Counted from the first letter of the stretch, positions 17,899-27,340 are shown. The stretch is 64,000 nt of DNA from Lysinibacillus sp. B2A1 (GCA_002973635.1 CP027224.1:630501-694500), one strand, 5' to 3'. A program made the numbers and translations. Notes: a model not told the origin generated them from the sequence alone.

Positions 17899-18921
17899 GT
17901 GAAGGGCAATTTAAAAAAGCTTTCGTTCCTATTGTTTGGATTAGTATTGTTACTTGCTGCTTGTGGTAGCGGTGGTTCTAGTTCATCTGATTCAAAGGGA
18001 GACGAGAAAAATAATGCAAGCGAGAGCAGCAAGGAATCAGAAAAAACATATAAAATTGGGATTACTCAAATAGTGGAGCATCCATCTTTAAATGCTGCAA
18101 CTGATGGCTTCAAAAAAGCAATTGATGACGCGGGCTTAAAAGTGGAATATGATCCACAAATCGCACAGGGTGATAACAGCCTAAACACAACAATAGCTAA
18201 CAATCTAGTGAGCGCAAATGTAGATTTAATCTTTGCTAACTCTACACCATCTGCACAGGCTGCAGCAACTGCAACTAGCGATATTCCTATTATCTTTACT
18301 TCTGTTACAGACGCGATTGGCGCACAGTTAATCGAATCAATGGAGAAGCCTGGTAAAAATATTACAGGTACAATCGATTTACATCCTGAAACGATTTCTA
18401 AAACTGTAGCATTCTTAAAAGAGCTTGGTGCTAAAAACGTTGGTATGGTCTACAATGCTGGAGAGCAAAACTCAGTAGCACAAGTAAAAGAAGTGAAAAA
18501 AGTTATGGGCGAGCAAGGCCTAACAGTTGTTGAAGCATCTGCGGCAACTTCTGCAGAGGTAAAACAAGCAACGGAATCATTAATTGGTAAAGCAGATGCT
18601 TTCTATATTATTACTGATAATACAGTAGTTTCTGCATTAGAATCTGTCATTGATGTAGCGAATGCAAATAAATTACCACTTGTTGTAGGAGAGCTTGATT
18701 CTGTTGCTCGTGGCGGCTTAGCAGCATACGGATTTGAGTATTTCGATATTGGCTATGAGGCTGGGCAAATGGCTGTGAAAATTCTAAAAGGCGAAGCAAC
18801 ACCAGCTGATACACCAGCACAATACCCACAAAACTTAAAACTATTAATCAATAAAAAAGTGGCAGATGATTTAGGAATCGACATTAAGGATTCTTGGGGA
18901 GCAGAACTTTTAGAAAAGTAA
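17899..18921 (+). CDS. ABC importer substrate-binding lipoprotein (TrpX-like family)
   Basis: A 340-residue lipoprotein. After a basic start and a hydrophobic stretch the lipobox LLAAC places the lipidated cysteine at about residue 22, followed by a Ser/Gly/Lys-rich linker. The mature part is of the ABC_sub_bind family (IGITQIVEHPSLNAATDGFKKA, FANSTPSAQAAATAT, PLVVGELDSVARGGLAAYG), which includes the tryptophan/tyrosine-binding TrpX proteins. The start is GTG behind a GGGGGGA ribosome site. It is followed by its permease and ATPase. An aromatic amino acid is a plausible ligand, not proven. Confidence 0.85.
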   Translation: MKGNLKKLSFLLFGLVLLLAACGSGGSSSSDSKGDEKNNASESSKESEKTYKIGITQIVEHPSLNAATDGFKKAIDDAGLKVEYDPQIAQGDNSLNTTIANNLVSANVDLIFANSTPSAQAAATATSDIPIIFTSVTDAIGAQLIESMEKPGKNITGTIDLHPETISKTVAFLKELGAKNVGMVYNAGEQNSVAQVKEVKKVMGEQGLTVVEASAATSAEVKQATESLIGKADAFYIITDNTVVSALESVIDVANANKLPLVVGELDSVARGGLAAYGFEYFDIGYEAGQMAVKILKGEATPADTPAQYPQNLKLLINKKVADDLGIDIKDSWGAELLEK

Positions 18922-19013
18922 TGTCCAAAGTGGCATTATATTGGGGTTAAGCGGGGAGGATTGTCCCCGCTTTCTCTTCATTTTATACGATAATTTTAGG
19001 AGATGATTCGACG

Positions 19014-20012
19014 ATGTTTACAGCATTATTTGGCTCAGTGGAGCAAGGAATCATCTATGCAATTATGGCACTTGGTGTGTACTTAACATTCCGTGTGTTA
19101 GATTTTCCGGATTTAACGGTTGATGGAAGCTTTGTAACAGGGGCGGCCACAGCAGCGACGATGATACTGCTTGGTTATCACCCAATCTTAGCGACTATAG
19201 TGGCAATTGTTGCTGGATTTATTGCAGGATGTATGACTGGAATTCTTCACACAAAAGGGAAAATTAACCCGTTATTATCGGGGATTTTAATGATGATTGC
19301 TTTATATTCTATTAACCTACGTATTATGGGGTTAACTGCAGAAAATACGATAGGTCGTCCGAATATTCCATTATTGAACTCAGAAACGTTATTTTCAAAG
19401 TTTCAGGCATTTTGGAGTAACCTAGGCATCGATGCTGCATTAAATAACCTATTAAAAGGCATGGGCATTCAGCAAGTTCCAGCAACATGGGGTACGCTAA
19501 TTGTCGTTTTAATCATCACGATTTTAATTAAGTTAATTGCAGACTGGTTCTTAAAGACAGAAGTCGGACTGGCTATCCGAGCAACTGGTGATAATAAGCG
19601 AATGATTCGCAGCTTCTCAGCAAATACAGATACACTTATTATTCTAGGGCTAGGGCTTTCTAATGCACTTGTCGCATTTTCTGGAGCTTTAATCGCACAG
19701 TATTCGAAATTCTCAGATGTAAGTATGGGAATTGGTATGATTGTCATTGGTCTGGCATCCGTTATTATTGGTGAAGCCATCTTTGGTACTAAAACAATTA
19801 TGCGTACAACTTTTGCTGTCATCGCAGGGGCTATTATTTATCGTATTATTTTAGCTTTAGCATTGCGTGTAGATTTCCTAGATTCAGGAGATATGAAATT
19901 AATCACAGCCATTATCGTTATTCTAGCGCTTATCTTACCTCAATTTATCAATAAGAGTAAGGAGCGCAAACGTAAGGTCAAACGCGCAGGAGGAGGGAAA
20001 GGCCTTGCTTAA
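19014..20012 (+). CDS. ABC importer permease (branched-chain/TrpY-like type)
   Basis: A 332-residue membrane protein with about nine hydrophobic segments of the LivH/BPD_transp_2 class. It opens with QGIIYAIMALGVYLTFRVL and the nearby DLTVDGSFVTGAA. The loop TEVGLAIRATGDNKRMIRSF resembles the coupling helix that contacts the ATPase. It sits 92 bases after the lipoprotein and overlaps the ATPase start by eight bases. The tail is strongly basic. Confidence 0.88.
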   Translation: MFTALFGSVEQGIIYAIMALGVYLTFRVLDFPDLTVDGSFVTGAATAATMILLGYHPILATIVAIVAGFIAGCMTGILHTKGKINPLLSGILMMIALYSINLRIMGLTAENTIGRPNIPLLNSETLFSKFQAFWSNLGIDAALNNLLKGMGIQQVPATWGTLIVVLIITILIKLIADWFLKTEVGLAIRATGDNKRMIRSFSANTDTLIILGLGLSNALVAFSGALIAQYSKFSDVSMGIGMIVIGLASVIIGEAIFGTKTIMRTTFAVIAGAIIYRIILALALRVDFLDSGDMKLITAIIVILALILPQFINKSKERKRKVKRAGGGKGLA

Positions 20013-20799
20013 GCTAAACGGTATCAATAAAATTTTTAATGAAGGTACACCCGATGAAAAAATTGCGCTTGCCGAAATTAATTTGCATTTAAAGCCAGGT
20101 GATTTTGTCACAATTATCGGTAGTAACGGTGCTGGTAAGTCAACGATGATGAATATGATTTCAGGTGCTTTAACGCCTGACTTTGGCTCAGTTTTAATTG
20201 ATGGAAATAATGTCACGACGTTACCAGAATATAAACGCTCTCATTACATTGGTCGCGTATTTCAGGATCCAATGGCAGGCACAGCGCCAACTATGACGAT
20301 TGAAGAAAACTTAGCATTAGCATACTCACGAAATAAAGGTAGAGGCATACGCATCGGTGTTGATAAAAAACGTCGAGAGTTCTTTAAAGAGTCTTTAGAG
20401 ATGCTTGGCTTAAATCTTGAAAACCGTCTATCAGCAAAGGTTGGCTTATTGTCAGGCGGGGAACGTCAAGCTCTGTCACTTTTAATGGCTACATTTACAA
20501 AGCCATCTATTTTATTGCTTGATGAGCATACGGCCGCACTTGACCCTTCTCGTGCAGAGTTAATTACTCGCATTACAAAGTATTTAGTTGAGAAGGATAA
20601 CTTAACAACATTAATGGTTACGCATAATATGCAGCAAGCATTAGATTTAGGAAACCGTCTAATTATGATGGATAAAGGCCAAATTATTTTAGAGGTTGGC
20701 GAGGATCGCAAGCACGAATTGACGATTCCAGATTTAATGGCAGAATTCGAACGCATCCGCGGAGAGAAAATGAATTCTGATCGTGCTTTATTAGGGTAA
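20005..20799 (+). CDS. ABC importer ATP-binding protein
   Basis: A 264-residue ATPase with Walker A GSNGAGKST, signature LSGGERQALS, Walker B ILLLDEHTAALDP and switch histidine in VTHNMQQA. The TTG start at 20005 lies inside the end of the permease gene behind AGGAGGAGGG. It completes the three-gene importer. A terminator follows at once. Confidence 0.9.
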   Translation: MLKLNGINKIFNEGTPDEKIALAEINLHLKPGDFVTIIGSNGAGKSTMMNMISGALTPDFGSVLIDGNNVTTLPEYKRSHYIGRVFQDPMAGTAPTMTIEENLALAYSRNKGRGIRIGVDKKRREFFKESLEMLGLNLENRLSAKVGLLSGGERQALSLLMATFTKPSILLLDEHTAALDPSRAELITRITKYLVEKDNLTTLMVTHNMQQALDLGNRLIMMDKGQIILEVGEDRKHELTIPDLMAEFERIRGEKMNSDRALLG

Positions 20800-20801
20800 T
20801 C

Positions 20802-20833
20802 AAAACGCTCATACATTGGTATGGGCGTTTTTT
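20802..20833 (+). terminator. Terminator of the ABC importer operon
   Basis: AAAACGCTCATAC and GTATGGGCGTTTT form the stem, followed by TTTT. Confidence 0.85.
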
Positions 20834-21293
20834 TGCTTTATGTAGATATTTTCGATAAACAAAGGAAAAGTTTCGATAAAGTGTATGATAATCTTGGGAA
20901 AGGAGGTGGAAAATGTGCTATTGAAAAAGAGAGAAGTATCATCGAAGCAACAGATGTTAGAGATGATCAATTTATAAGGAGCTTTAAAATTACATTTTTT
21001 ATTTTAACTTTGTTTTATTATGTGGGCATTTCAAAATTTTATGCAGTTCATGTAGATTTGAAATAAAGTTGCGATGTTTATAAAAAAGATCAGATGTTTT
21101 GAATAAAGTCGCGACGCTTATAAAAAAGTTTGATTAAAAATCTTGTGTTGATATGCTGGATTTTTTCTTGTTCCGTAAACGGGCCAGATTGTAGAATAAC
21201 AAGCTTTTAAGAAATGTTTAGCAGGGAACTAGCCCCACCTTTTAACGTCTTCTAAAATATGGAATATTAAAATTTAGGGAGATGTAAGTAGTT
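20834..21293 (+). other. Accessory gap with a strong ribosome site, small remnant frame and direct repeats
   Basis: No convincing full gene. AAGGAGGTGG near 20900 is followed by a 20-codon frame (from GTG at 20915) reading LLKKREVSSKQQMLEMINL and then a stop. This resembles the start of some IS1182-type transposases, so it may be a remnant. A longer frame across 20821-21066 begins inside the terminator and looks fortuitous. At 21062 and 21102 AATAAAGT(T/C)GCGA blocks repeat with a 40-bp period. At 21181-21200 lies a copy of the GGGCCAGATTGT block seen twice more downstream. Confidence 0.4.
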
Positions 21294-21680
21294 ATGAAAA
21301 AAATGGTTTATGTAATTCTAAATATTGTTGCTGTAGGTTTAGCTGTTACTTTATTAGGTAATCGAGCTAGTCAAGACACGGTTTTAGCTAAGGAAATTGA
21401 GTCCCTTTTAGAAAATAGTGAAACACAAATTGATTAAACGAAGCTTACCGATTTCAATTGGACTCAAGTCGATGTATTTGGACCTTATACATCAAATGAA
21501 GTTATTGAAGATTCAATGGAAATTAAATTTAATGGTGATAATGGGGGAATTGATATTTTAGAAGACCGTTTTTTATTAGTATTTGCTGATGAAAAATATG
21601 CCGTAAAAACGGTTGTACTTTCAAGGAAATACGGTAACTACGACATAAAAGATAATAAATTTTTAAGTGTTGAGCAGTAA
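21294..21680 (+). pseudogene. Small secreted/membrane-anchored protein with an in-frame stop codon
   Basis: From the ATG at 21294 (AGGGAG upstream) the frame encodes a hydrophobic N-terminus (KKMVYVILNIVAVGLAV), then runs into TAA at 21435-21437, codon 48. The same frame continues beyond it for 80 open codons, with LTDFNWTQVDVFGPYTSNEV and EDRFLLVFADEKYAVKTVVL, and ends normally at 21680. One substitution (for example TAA from CAA or GAA) explains the break. Intact length would be 128 residues. Function unknown; the layout suggests an exported small domain. Confidence 0.65.
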
Positions 21681-21714
21681 CTTTCTAGTATGTATCAAAT
21701 ATGCAATTTATATT

Positions 21715-21900
21715 GGAATAACGTTCTCAAACAAAAGTTTGGAGAGAGAGCGAAATCCAAGAAATGCTGTTAAACCAACATTTATTGGATTTTACTTTGA
21801 ATATTGTTTATACATCTTTTTAAGCAAATATATAAACAGTGCTACGATAGTACTTTTCAAGATTATGCAGAGTATGTTATCTGAATAAAAATCTGTATAT
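21715..21900 (+). repeat. About 185-bp dispersed repeat, first copy
   Basis: The stretch starting ATAACGTTC and containing CCAAGAAATG, TTGTTTATACA and GAATAAAAA(T/C)CTGTATATT recurs at 24450-24640 with scattered differences. It follows the gene at 21294 here and the gene at 23928 there. A 73-codon frame across it is probably not a gene. Confidence 0.65.
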
Positions 21901-22061
21901 TGACGCTTTAAAACTGCATTTTATTATCGTTCCTATACTTCAATTACAAGGCCTTTTATTCTTGAAAAGGGATTGTGCCTTCTTCGGCTAAAGGGCCATT
22001 TAACGGAATAAATCATGTTAAAATTGAATCAATTAAAAAGCGAATGTGGGAGGGTTCTAAT

Positions 22062-22382
22062 ATGGGCTTAGCTTTGGAGATTGCACGTATTTTACTACCT
22101 TTTGTAATAGTGGGTGGGATTGCAATATTTGTAGTTATGAGAATGAAACATAAATATAAAAAAGGCACCCTGGGTAAAAAAGAATCCAAAGGTGCTCAAA
22201 ATTTCTTAGATAGTTTAATACCACTTGGAATGATGATTGGTTGTGCTGTTGCTGTACTTCTCAGCATGTTTTTCCCAATCCCCTTACTGTCTACAATAGG
22301 TTTGGGATCCGGAATAGGTTTATTATTTGGATATTTTGCTTATGAAATTTATAGCAAAAAAGGAGAAGTTATTGGTAAATAG
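22062..22382 (+). CDS. Small membrane protein, unknown
   Basis: A 106-residue protein with three hydrophobic segments: one at the N-terminus (LLPFVIVGGIAIFVVM), a basic loop rich in Lys (KHKYKKGTLGKKESKG), then two more (IPLGMMIGCAVAVLLSMFF and IGLGSGIGLLFGYFAYEIY). The ATG at 22062 has GGGAGGG ten bases upstream; the frame is open further upstream but lacks a ribosome site there. No family recognised. It is one of several unrelated short genes in the repeat-bounded block. Confidence 0.65.
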   Translation: MGLALEIARILLPFVIVGGIAIFVVMRMKHKYKKGTLGKKESKGAQNFLDSLIPLGMMIGCAVAVLLSMFFPIPLLSTIGLGSGIGLLFGYFAYEIYSKKGEVIGK

Positions 22383-22396
22383 TTATCTTCTAGAAA

Positions 22397-22490
22397 AGGG
22401 CTCGATTCTGTAATAAGGATCAGCGCTCGTTTTCATTAAAGGGCCAGATTGTTGAGTAACAATCTATTAAGAAATGTTACTTAACGACGA
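22397..22490 (+). repeat. Short dispersed repeat, GGGCCAGATTGTTGAG family
   Basis: The segment has GGGCTCGATTCTGTAATAAG, then AGCGCTCGTTTTCATTAAAG, then GGGCCAGATTGTTGAG and AGAAATGTTACTTAACGACG. A copy with the same order of blocks lies at 23768-23865; partial copies lie at 21181 and 24660. Each lies between two small genes. Confidence 0.6.
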
Positions 22491-22625
22491 TTTCGGTGCA
22501 TTTTAAAAAGTGGTAAAATTTTCTTGATAGAGTTAATTAATGGTTTAATGAAAAAGAAATAAAATCATTATTACTTAAATTCTTTTTGCGTATGCAAACT
22601 ATCGAGGAAAGGTTGCTGAAAGAAA

Positions 22626-23549
22626 ATGAAATCAATACTCAAAATACTTATGAATCCAATAGCTAATCTGAACGAAGAGTTGAAACAAATGATGCCTCTT
22701 TCGATTGCACTTGGACATGAAAACGATGTATTTGTCCTACTGAAGGAAGAGCCAATTCCACTAATCGATGGTTGTTTCCCTGCAACCGTTACGGAACAAA
22801 GCTATAGATATCAAGTCATTCATCTAAAAGATGGACAAAAGAAAGTACTAGATTTGCCGAAAGAGACATGGAATTATCATTACATACAGCCGATTGATGA
22901 CGGACAATTTCTGCTTGTATGCGCACGGTCGTATTACCATGATGCGCAAAACATTGAAGAAAACGCACGTGTCTATGATGAAAATGGGCGTTTCATCCGA
23001 TCATTTTGTTTAGGGGATGGTATTGGGCATGTGTACGTAACAAAGAATCAAGAGATTTGGACAGGGTACTTTGATGAAGGCGTTTTCGGCAATTACGGCT
23101 GGAAGGATCCGGTTGGCCGCAGCGGGCTAGTTGGCTGGGACGCCTCGGGTGCTAAATTGGATTCGCTTGAAGAAGATAAGGAATATTTTATTTTTGAGTG
23201 TTTGGCGTTGAATGGTGTAGCAGATGGAGGAATTTGGTTTTTCTTTAGCCTAGATTCGAAGATTGGCGTACGGAAAGAGGGTCTCACATCGTATTATTCA
23301 CCCGAAGATATTTATTTTCAGGCGTTTGCGGTGAACGGGGAGACGATCGTTGCATACCGAGGCAGAGGAGAACGTACACTCTTAGAGTTACATCGTGAAG
23401 GGAATGAATATAAGACTGTCCGTAAAATCGAGCTGATGAGGACGGATGGTAAGCCTTTCGAACCGCAATTAGTGAATAACCGTGAGAGTAAGTTGCTGTT
23501 TTTGGACGGGGATGAGCTGTATATGTATGAAGTGAAATCCGGTGTGTGA
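22626..23549 (+). CDS. Conserved hypothetical protein, beta-propeller-like
   Basis: A 307-residue soluble protein without signal peptide or membrane segment. Successive short strands with aromatic and Asp-Gly turns (QPIDDGQFLLVCAR, RVYDENGRFIRSF, KNQEIWTGYFDEGVFGNYGW, GLVGWDASGAKL) suggest a repeat beta-propeller fold. Base composition in its second half is less AT-rich than its neighbours, consistent with acquisition. The ribosome site is GGAAAGG. I do not recognise a function. It stands alone between two copies of the same repeat. Confidence 0.7.
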   Translation: MKSILKILMNPIANLNEELKQMMPLSIALGHENDVFVLLKEEPIPLIDGCFPATVTEQSYRYQVIHLKDGQKKVLDLPKETWNYHYIQPIDDGQFLLVCARSYYHDAQNIEENARVYDENGRFIRSFCLGDGIGHVYVTKNQEIWTGYFDEGVFGNYGWKDPVGRSGLVGWDASGAKLDSLEEDKEYFIFECLALNGVADGGIWFFFSLDSKIGVRKEGLTSYYSPEDIYFQAFAVNGETIVAYRGRGERTLLELHREGNEYKTVRKIELMRTDGKPFEPQLVNNRESKLLFLDGDELYMYEVKSGV

Positions 23550-23767
23550 CGGTTTAGGTGATAAGGAATATAGATTTAGTATCGCTCAGTAAAAGAGACG
23601 AATTATTGCTTAAAAACAGCAGTGCAACTATCTTGGCTCTTCGCATTTGTGAGCTACTATTGAATAAGCACTTCTGTCTAAGTTCATTAAAACGTTATAA
23701 AGTATACAAAATCATTCAAATTAACTTTCCCAAATAAAAGTTTTGGACACAGAAGACCAAACTACGA

Positions 23768-23865
23768 TCGGGCGCGATTCTATAACAAGAATCAGCGCTC
23801 CTTTTCAATAAAGGGCCATATTATTGAGTAGCAATTTATTAAGATATGTTACAAAACGACGCTTT
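23768..23865 (+). repeat. Short dispersed repeat, second long copy
   Basis: It matches 22397-22490 block by block (GGGCGCGATTCTATAACAAG, AGCGCTCCTTTTCAATAAAG, GGGCCATATTATTGAG, ACGACG). It fills part of the 378-bp gap before the next gene; the other 200 bases show nothing I can assign. Confidence 0.6.
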
Positions 23866-23927
23866 GGGAACTATCCAACTCTGATATAATTAATAAATTT
23901 TAATAGAAAGGGAGGGGGAGAAGTTTA

Positions 23928-24428
23928 GTGATAACTCTAACTGAATTAAGTGTCGATTTTAACGATGAACTAACACCTTTTTTTCAAGTAAATTCAAACA
24001 ATAGAATTCGCTTTGGATTATCAGAAATTTCATACGTAGAATTAAAAAGTATATTAGACTACATTTTTAAAAAAGTTGATACTGTTGATATGGTTTATTT
24101 AGTTGCCAATATAATATCTAATAAATATATCTATACTAAAACAGCCGTAAGAAAATCTATTTTTATTCGAAATTGGGAAGAAATAGTTGAAGAGAATGAA
24201 GAGGCTCGTCACCTCTATGCAATCGTTAAAAATATAGATATAACTCAAGTTCAAAAATATGCTTTATCTATTTATAAAGGCAGACGTGCAGCATACTTGG
24301 CTTTCTATCTTAAAGACCGATTGGTGTATATTAGTAGTGATGTAGTTGATATTATATCTGATGATGTACAATTTATAAGCCATTTAAAAGAGAAATTCTC
24401 AAATCTTTACAATAAATATTATGAGTGA
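23928..24428 (+). CDS. Hypothetical protein
   Basis: A 166-residue, AT-rich gene starting with GTG at 23928 behind GGAGGGGGAG; TATAAT lies at 23885-23890. The protein is mixed alpha/beta by eye, begins MITLTELSVDFNDELTPFFQ, has no membrane segment and a charged middle (NWEEIVEENEEARHLYAIVK). No family recognised. Immediately downstream is the second copy of the 185-bp repeat. Confidence 0.65.
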   Translation: MITLTELSVDFNDELTPFFQVNSNNRIRFGLSEISYVELKSILDYIFKKVDTVDMVYLVANIISNKYIYTKTAVRKSIFIRNWEEIVEENEEARHLYAIVKNIDITQVQKYALSIYKGRRAAYLAFYLKDRLVYISSDVVDIISDDVQFISHLKEKFSNLYNKYYE

Positions 24429-24449
24429 TTATCTTCATACATTTACATT

Positions 24450-24640
24450 CAAAATAACGTTCCCAAACGCAAGTTTGGAAAGAAACCGAAATCCAAGAAA
24501 TGTTGTTAAACCAACATTTCTTGGATTTTCCTTTGAATATTTTCTATACAGATTTTTATGCAAATAATAAACAGGGCTACGATAATACTTTGCAAGATTA
24601 CTCAGATAGTGATATCTGAATAAAAACCTGTATATTTAAT
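24450..24640 (+). repeat. About 190-bp dispersed repeat, second copy
   Basis: Homologous to 21715-21900 over its length, including AATAACGTTC, CCAAGAAATGTTGTTAAACC and AATAAAAACCTGTATATT. It is followed by a partial copy of the GGGCGCGATTGTTGAA block at 24661. Confidence 0.65.
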
Positions 24641-24734
24641 TGAAATAACGATCTTCAACAAACGGGCGCGATTGTTGAACAACATAGGAAAAATAATCAA
24701 TCTTTTTTATAAAAATCAATCTTAGTATTACAAT

Positions 24735-24780
24735 AAAAGACTCCATTTTGATCAATCTTTTTTCAAAATGGAGTCTTTTT
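24735..24780. terminator. Strong hairpin terminator
   Basis: AAAAGACTCCATTTTG and CAAAATGGAGTCTTTT form a 16-bp stem ending in T residues on the plus strand. It ends the accessory block. Confidence 0.75.
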
Positions 24781-24912
24781 GTATATAGAAAAATGCTGGT
24801 TTGTGAGATGTTTTTGATCAAACTTTATTACAAAGCTACAGTTCACCAAACACGGAAATAGTTAGATTGATTAACGAACAAATTTGTTGTAGTAGGGTCA
24901 TTTGTGGAAAAA

Positions 24913-24956
24913 AGAGGATAGATAGAGCGAATTTATTTAAGCTCTTCTATCCTTTT
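24913..24956. terminator. Probable terminator of ilvA, bidirectional
   Basis: AGGATAGATAGAGC pairs with GCTCTTCTATCCT with small mismatches; on the minus strand it is followed by CTTTTTT, about 110 bases past the ilvA stop. The AT-rich sequence between it and ilvA shows nothing else. Confidence 0.7.
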
Positions 24957-25065
24957 AATTTCTATACATTATAATGTGTAACATTAAATAAGAACTCACT
25001 ATTTAAAATAGTTTCAGCTTATAAATTGACTTTTAATAAAATTGTAAGAAGTGTGACTCATTGTA

Positions 25066-26328
25066 TTAGACGAGTAAGCCGAAGAGCTGAATGTCGTTAT
25101 TTACTTCTTTATATTTAAAGCCAAACTCATTCATACGTGCTAGTAAACCTTCATATTCGTCACGATTACCAAGCTCGATACCTACTAAGGCAGGTCCACT
25201 CTCTTTATTGTTTTTCTTTGTATATTCAAAAGTCGTAATATCATCATTTGGCCCTAGCACACTTGTGAGGAATTGGCGAAGTGCCCCTGCACGTTGAGGG
25301 AAGCTAACGATGAAGTAATAAAGTAGGCCCTCATGAATTAAAGACTTTTCTTTAATCTCCTGCATGCGCCCAATGTCATTATTACCACCGCTAATGATGA
25401 CAACTACTGATTTCCCTTTAATTTCTTCTTTATAAAAATCGAGTGCTGCAACGGATAATGCACCAGCAGGTTCTGCGATGATCGCATGCTTATTATAAAG
25501 ATCTAGAATTGTTGTACATACTTTACCTTCAGGCACTAATACGATGTCATCTAAGTAGCGGCGACAAACATCATAGGTATGATGACCAACGCATTTGACT
25601 GCAGCGCCATCAACAAACTTATCAATCCAGTCAAGTGCCACCGCACCGCCCTCTGCAAATGCTGCCTTCATACTGCCTGCACCAGCAGGCTCTACACCAA
25701 TGGCTTTACTTGTTGGAGAAAGGTTTTTAATATAGGCAGAAACACCAGACATTAAACCTCCGCCACCGACGCTACCAAATACGTAATCAATAGGTTCCTC
25801 TATATCATTCATAATTTCAACAGCGACAGTTCCTTGACCAGCGATTACATCAAAATCATCAAATGGGTGAATAAAGATTTTACCATGTTCTTCACAGTAG
25901 TCTAATGCACTTTCAGCAGAATCATCAAAAGTATCACCTGCTAAAATGATTTCCACATATTCTCGACCAAACATACGCACTTGATCAATTTTTTGCTTAG
26001 GGGTAGTTTGAGGCATAAAAATACTTGCATGAATTTTTAATTGTGCACAAGCATACGCGACACCTTGTGCATGATTACCCGCACTTGCGCAAACAACGCC
26101 AGCTGAGCGAGCCTCTTCTTCAATTTTTTTAATTTTATAATAGGCACCACGAAGCTTAAATGAGCGTACATGCTGTAAATCTTCACGTTTAAAATAAATA
26201 TTAGCTCCGTATTTCTCGGATAAATAGTCGTTTTTCTGTAGCGGTGTGTGCACGACTACATCTTTTAAAAAATGATGTGCAATTAAGACATTCTCTACTT
26301 GCACAGTTTTAGTATCAGCAACTTCCAT
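25066..26328 (-). CDS. ilvA: Threonine dehydratase (biosynthetic)
   Basis: A 420-residue PLP enzyme converting threonine to 2-oxobutyrate for isoleucine synthesis. The cofactor lysine is in RSFKLRGAYYKIKK, the phosphate loop is VFGSVGGGGLMSGV, and a C-terminal ACT-like regulatory domain starts at about residue 325 (YFIVSFPQRAGALRQFL). This is the shorter IlvA form with one regulatory domain. An ATG at 26337 has GGAGG touching it, so the second ATG at 26328, nine bases further, is the better start. It is a single-gene unit. Confidence 0.92.
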   Translation of the reverse strand: MEVADTKTVQVENVLIAHHFLKDVVVHTPLQKNDYLSEKYGANIYFKREDLQHVRSFKLRGAYYKIKKIEEEARSAGVVCASAGNHAQGVAYACAQLKIHASIFMPQTTPKQKIDQVRMFGREYVEIILAGDTFDDSAESALDYCEEHGKIFIHPFDDFDVIAGQGTVAVEIMNDIEEPIDYVFGSVGGGGLMSGVSAYIKNLSPTSKAIGVEPAGAGSMKAAFAEGGAVALDWIDKFVDGAAVKCVGHHTYDVCRRYLDDIVLVPEGKVCTTILDLYNKHAIIAEPAGALSVAALDFYKEEIKGKSVVVIISGGNNDIGRMQEIKEKSLIHEGLLYYFIVSFPQRAGALRQFLTSVLGPNDDITTFEYTKKNNKESGPALVGIELGNRDEYEGLLARMNEFGFKYKEVNNDIQLFGLLV

Positions 26329-26595
26329 AGTGTTCATCCTCCGTTTTACGTATAAAACATTTATCTATGATAGCATATTTTATTAGAAATTTGTTATTAA
26401 TGTTTAGTAAATTCTAAATTTTCGGTGTCTATTTTATGTTTAGAATGACTGGTATAAGAATAATGAAACGTATTCGAGAAAAAACAATGTTTATCGAGTT
26501 TCATGAGACCGTCCTTTATTCAAAGAAATTTTTCTCATAACGAAAATGGTCAAGCATATACTAGACTAGCTTAGGACTAGTAGGAGGGTATGTAA

Positions 26596-27338
26596 TTGGA
26601 AATCATCCAAGGGATTCTATCTACATACATTCAATTTTTCGATTGGGACATGTGGAAGGAAGTTTTAGCAGATCCTGTATCTTGGGGATTAATATCAACA
26701 CTTATTGTTATCGAAGGTTTACTTTCAGCCGATAATGCACTTGTATTGGCAGTACTTGTTAAGCATTTACCAAACAAGCAGCGAAAACGAGCTTTAATGT
26801 ACGGTATGATGGGTGCCTACTTTTTTCGCTTCCTGTTTATCGGCATCGGTGTATATTTGGTAGAATTTTGGTTTATAAAATTACTAGGGCCTTGTATTTA
26901 GGGTGGCTATGTGTCGCTCATTTCTTACAAATAGGGGAAGCGGACAGTGTCAAAGAAGTTAAAAAATCGGGCTTGATGGTTCGATTTTTTGGGACGTTTT
27001 GGGCAACCGTCATTTCAGTAGAATTAATGGATATTGCTTTTTCGGTTGACGCCATATTTGCCGCATTTGCGATATCCAATCAAATATGGATATTACTGGT
27101 CGGTGGAATGTTAGGTATTCTAATGATGAGAACAATTGCAGGCTTATTTTTAATCATTATTGAAAAAATACCAGAACTTGAGACGACAGCATTTATCATC
27201 ATAGGCATTATTGCACTGAAAATGCTAGTTAGTATTGTTGGTGTTCATGTTCCGCATTATATGTTTTTTGTAGTTCTCATTATTGTGTTTACAATTACTT
27301 TCATTATTCATTTTTTGAAAAAATTAAGAGTTGCTTAA
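26596..27338 (+). pseudogene. TerC-family membrane protein (YkoY type) with one-base frameshift
   Basis: The first frame (26596-26901, TTG start after GGAGG) has IEGLLSADNALVLAVLVKHLP and ends abruptly after FWFIKLLGPCI. The second frame (to 27338) continues at once with LYLGWLCVAHF and then VELMDIAFSVDAIFAAFAIS, the two halves of a normal TerC protein of about 247 residues. Adding one G to the GGG at 26888-26890 joins them. TerC/YkoY proteins are linked to manganese export and metalation of secreted enzymes. No yybP-ykoY manganese riboswitch is visible upstream. Confidence 0.82.
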
Positions 27339-27340
27339 CA

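Noticed and set aside
20821..21066. 81-codon frame after the ABC importer
   Set aside because: Its start lies inside the terminator hairpin and the strong ribosome site within it serves a different frame; no family resemblance.
21667..21888. 73-codon frame overlapping the end of the stop-containing gene
   Set aside because: It lies almost wholly within the dispersed repeat, and I saw no equivalent gene at the second copy.
26460..26595. Possible yybP-ykoY manganese riboswitch before terC
   Set aside because: The conserved motif and its two paired helices are not visible; the region is only AT-rich.
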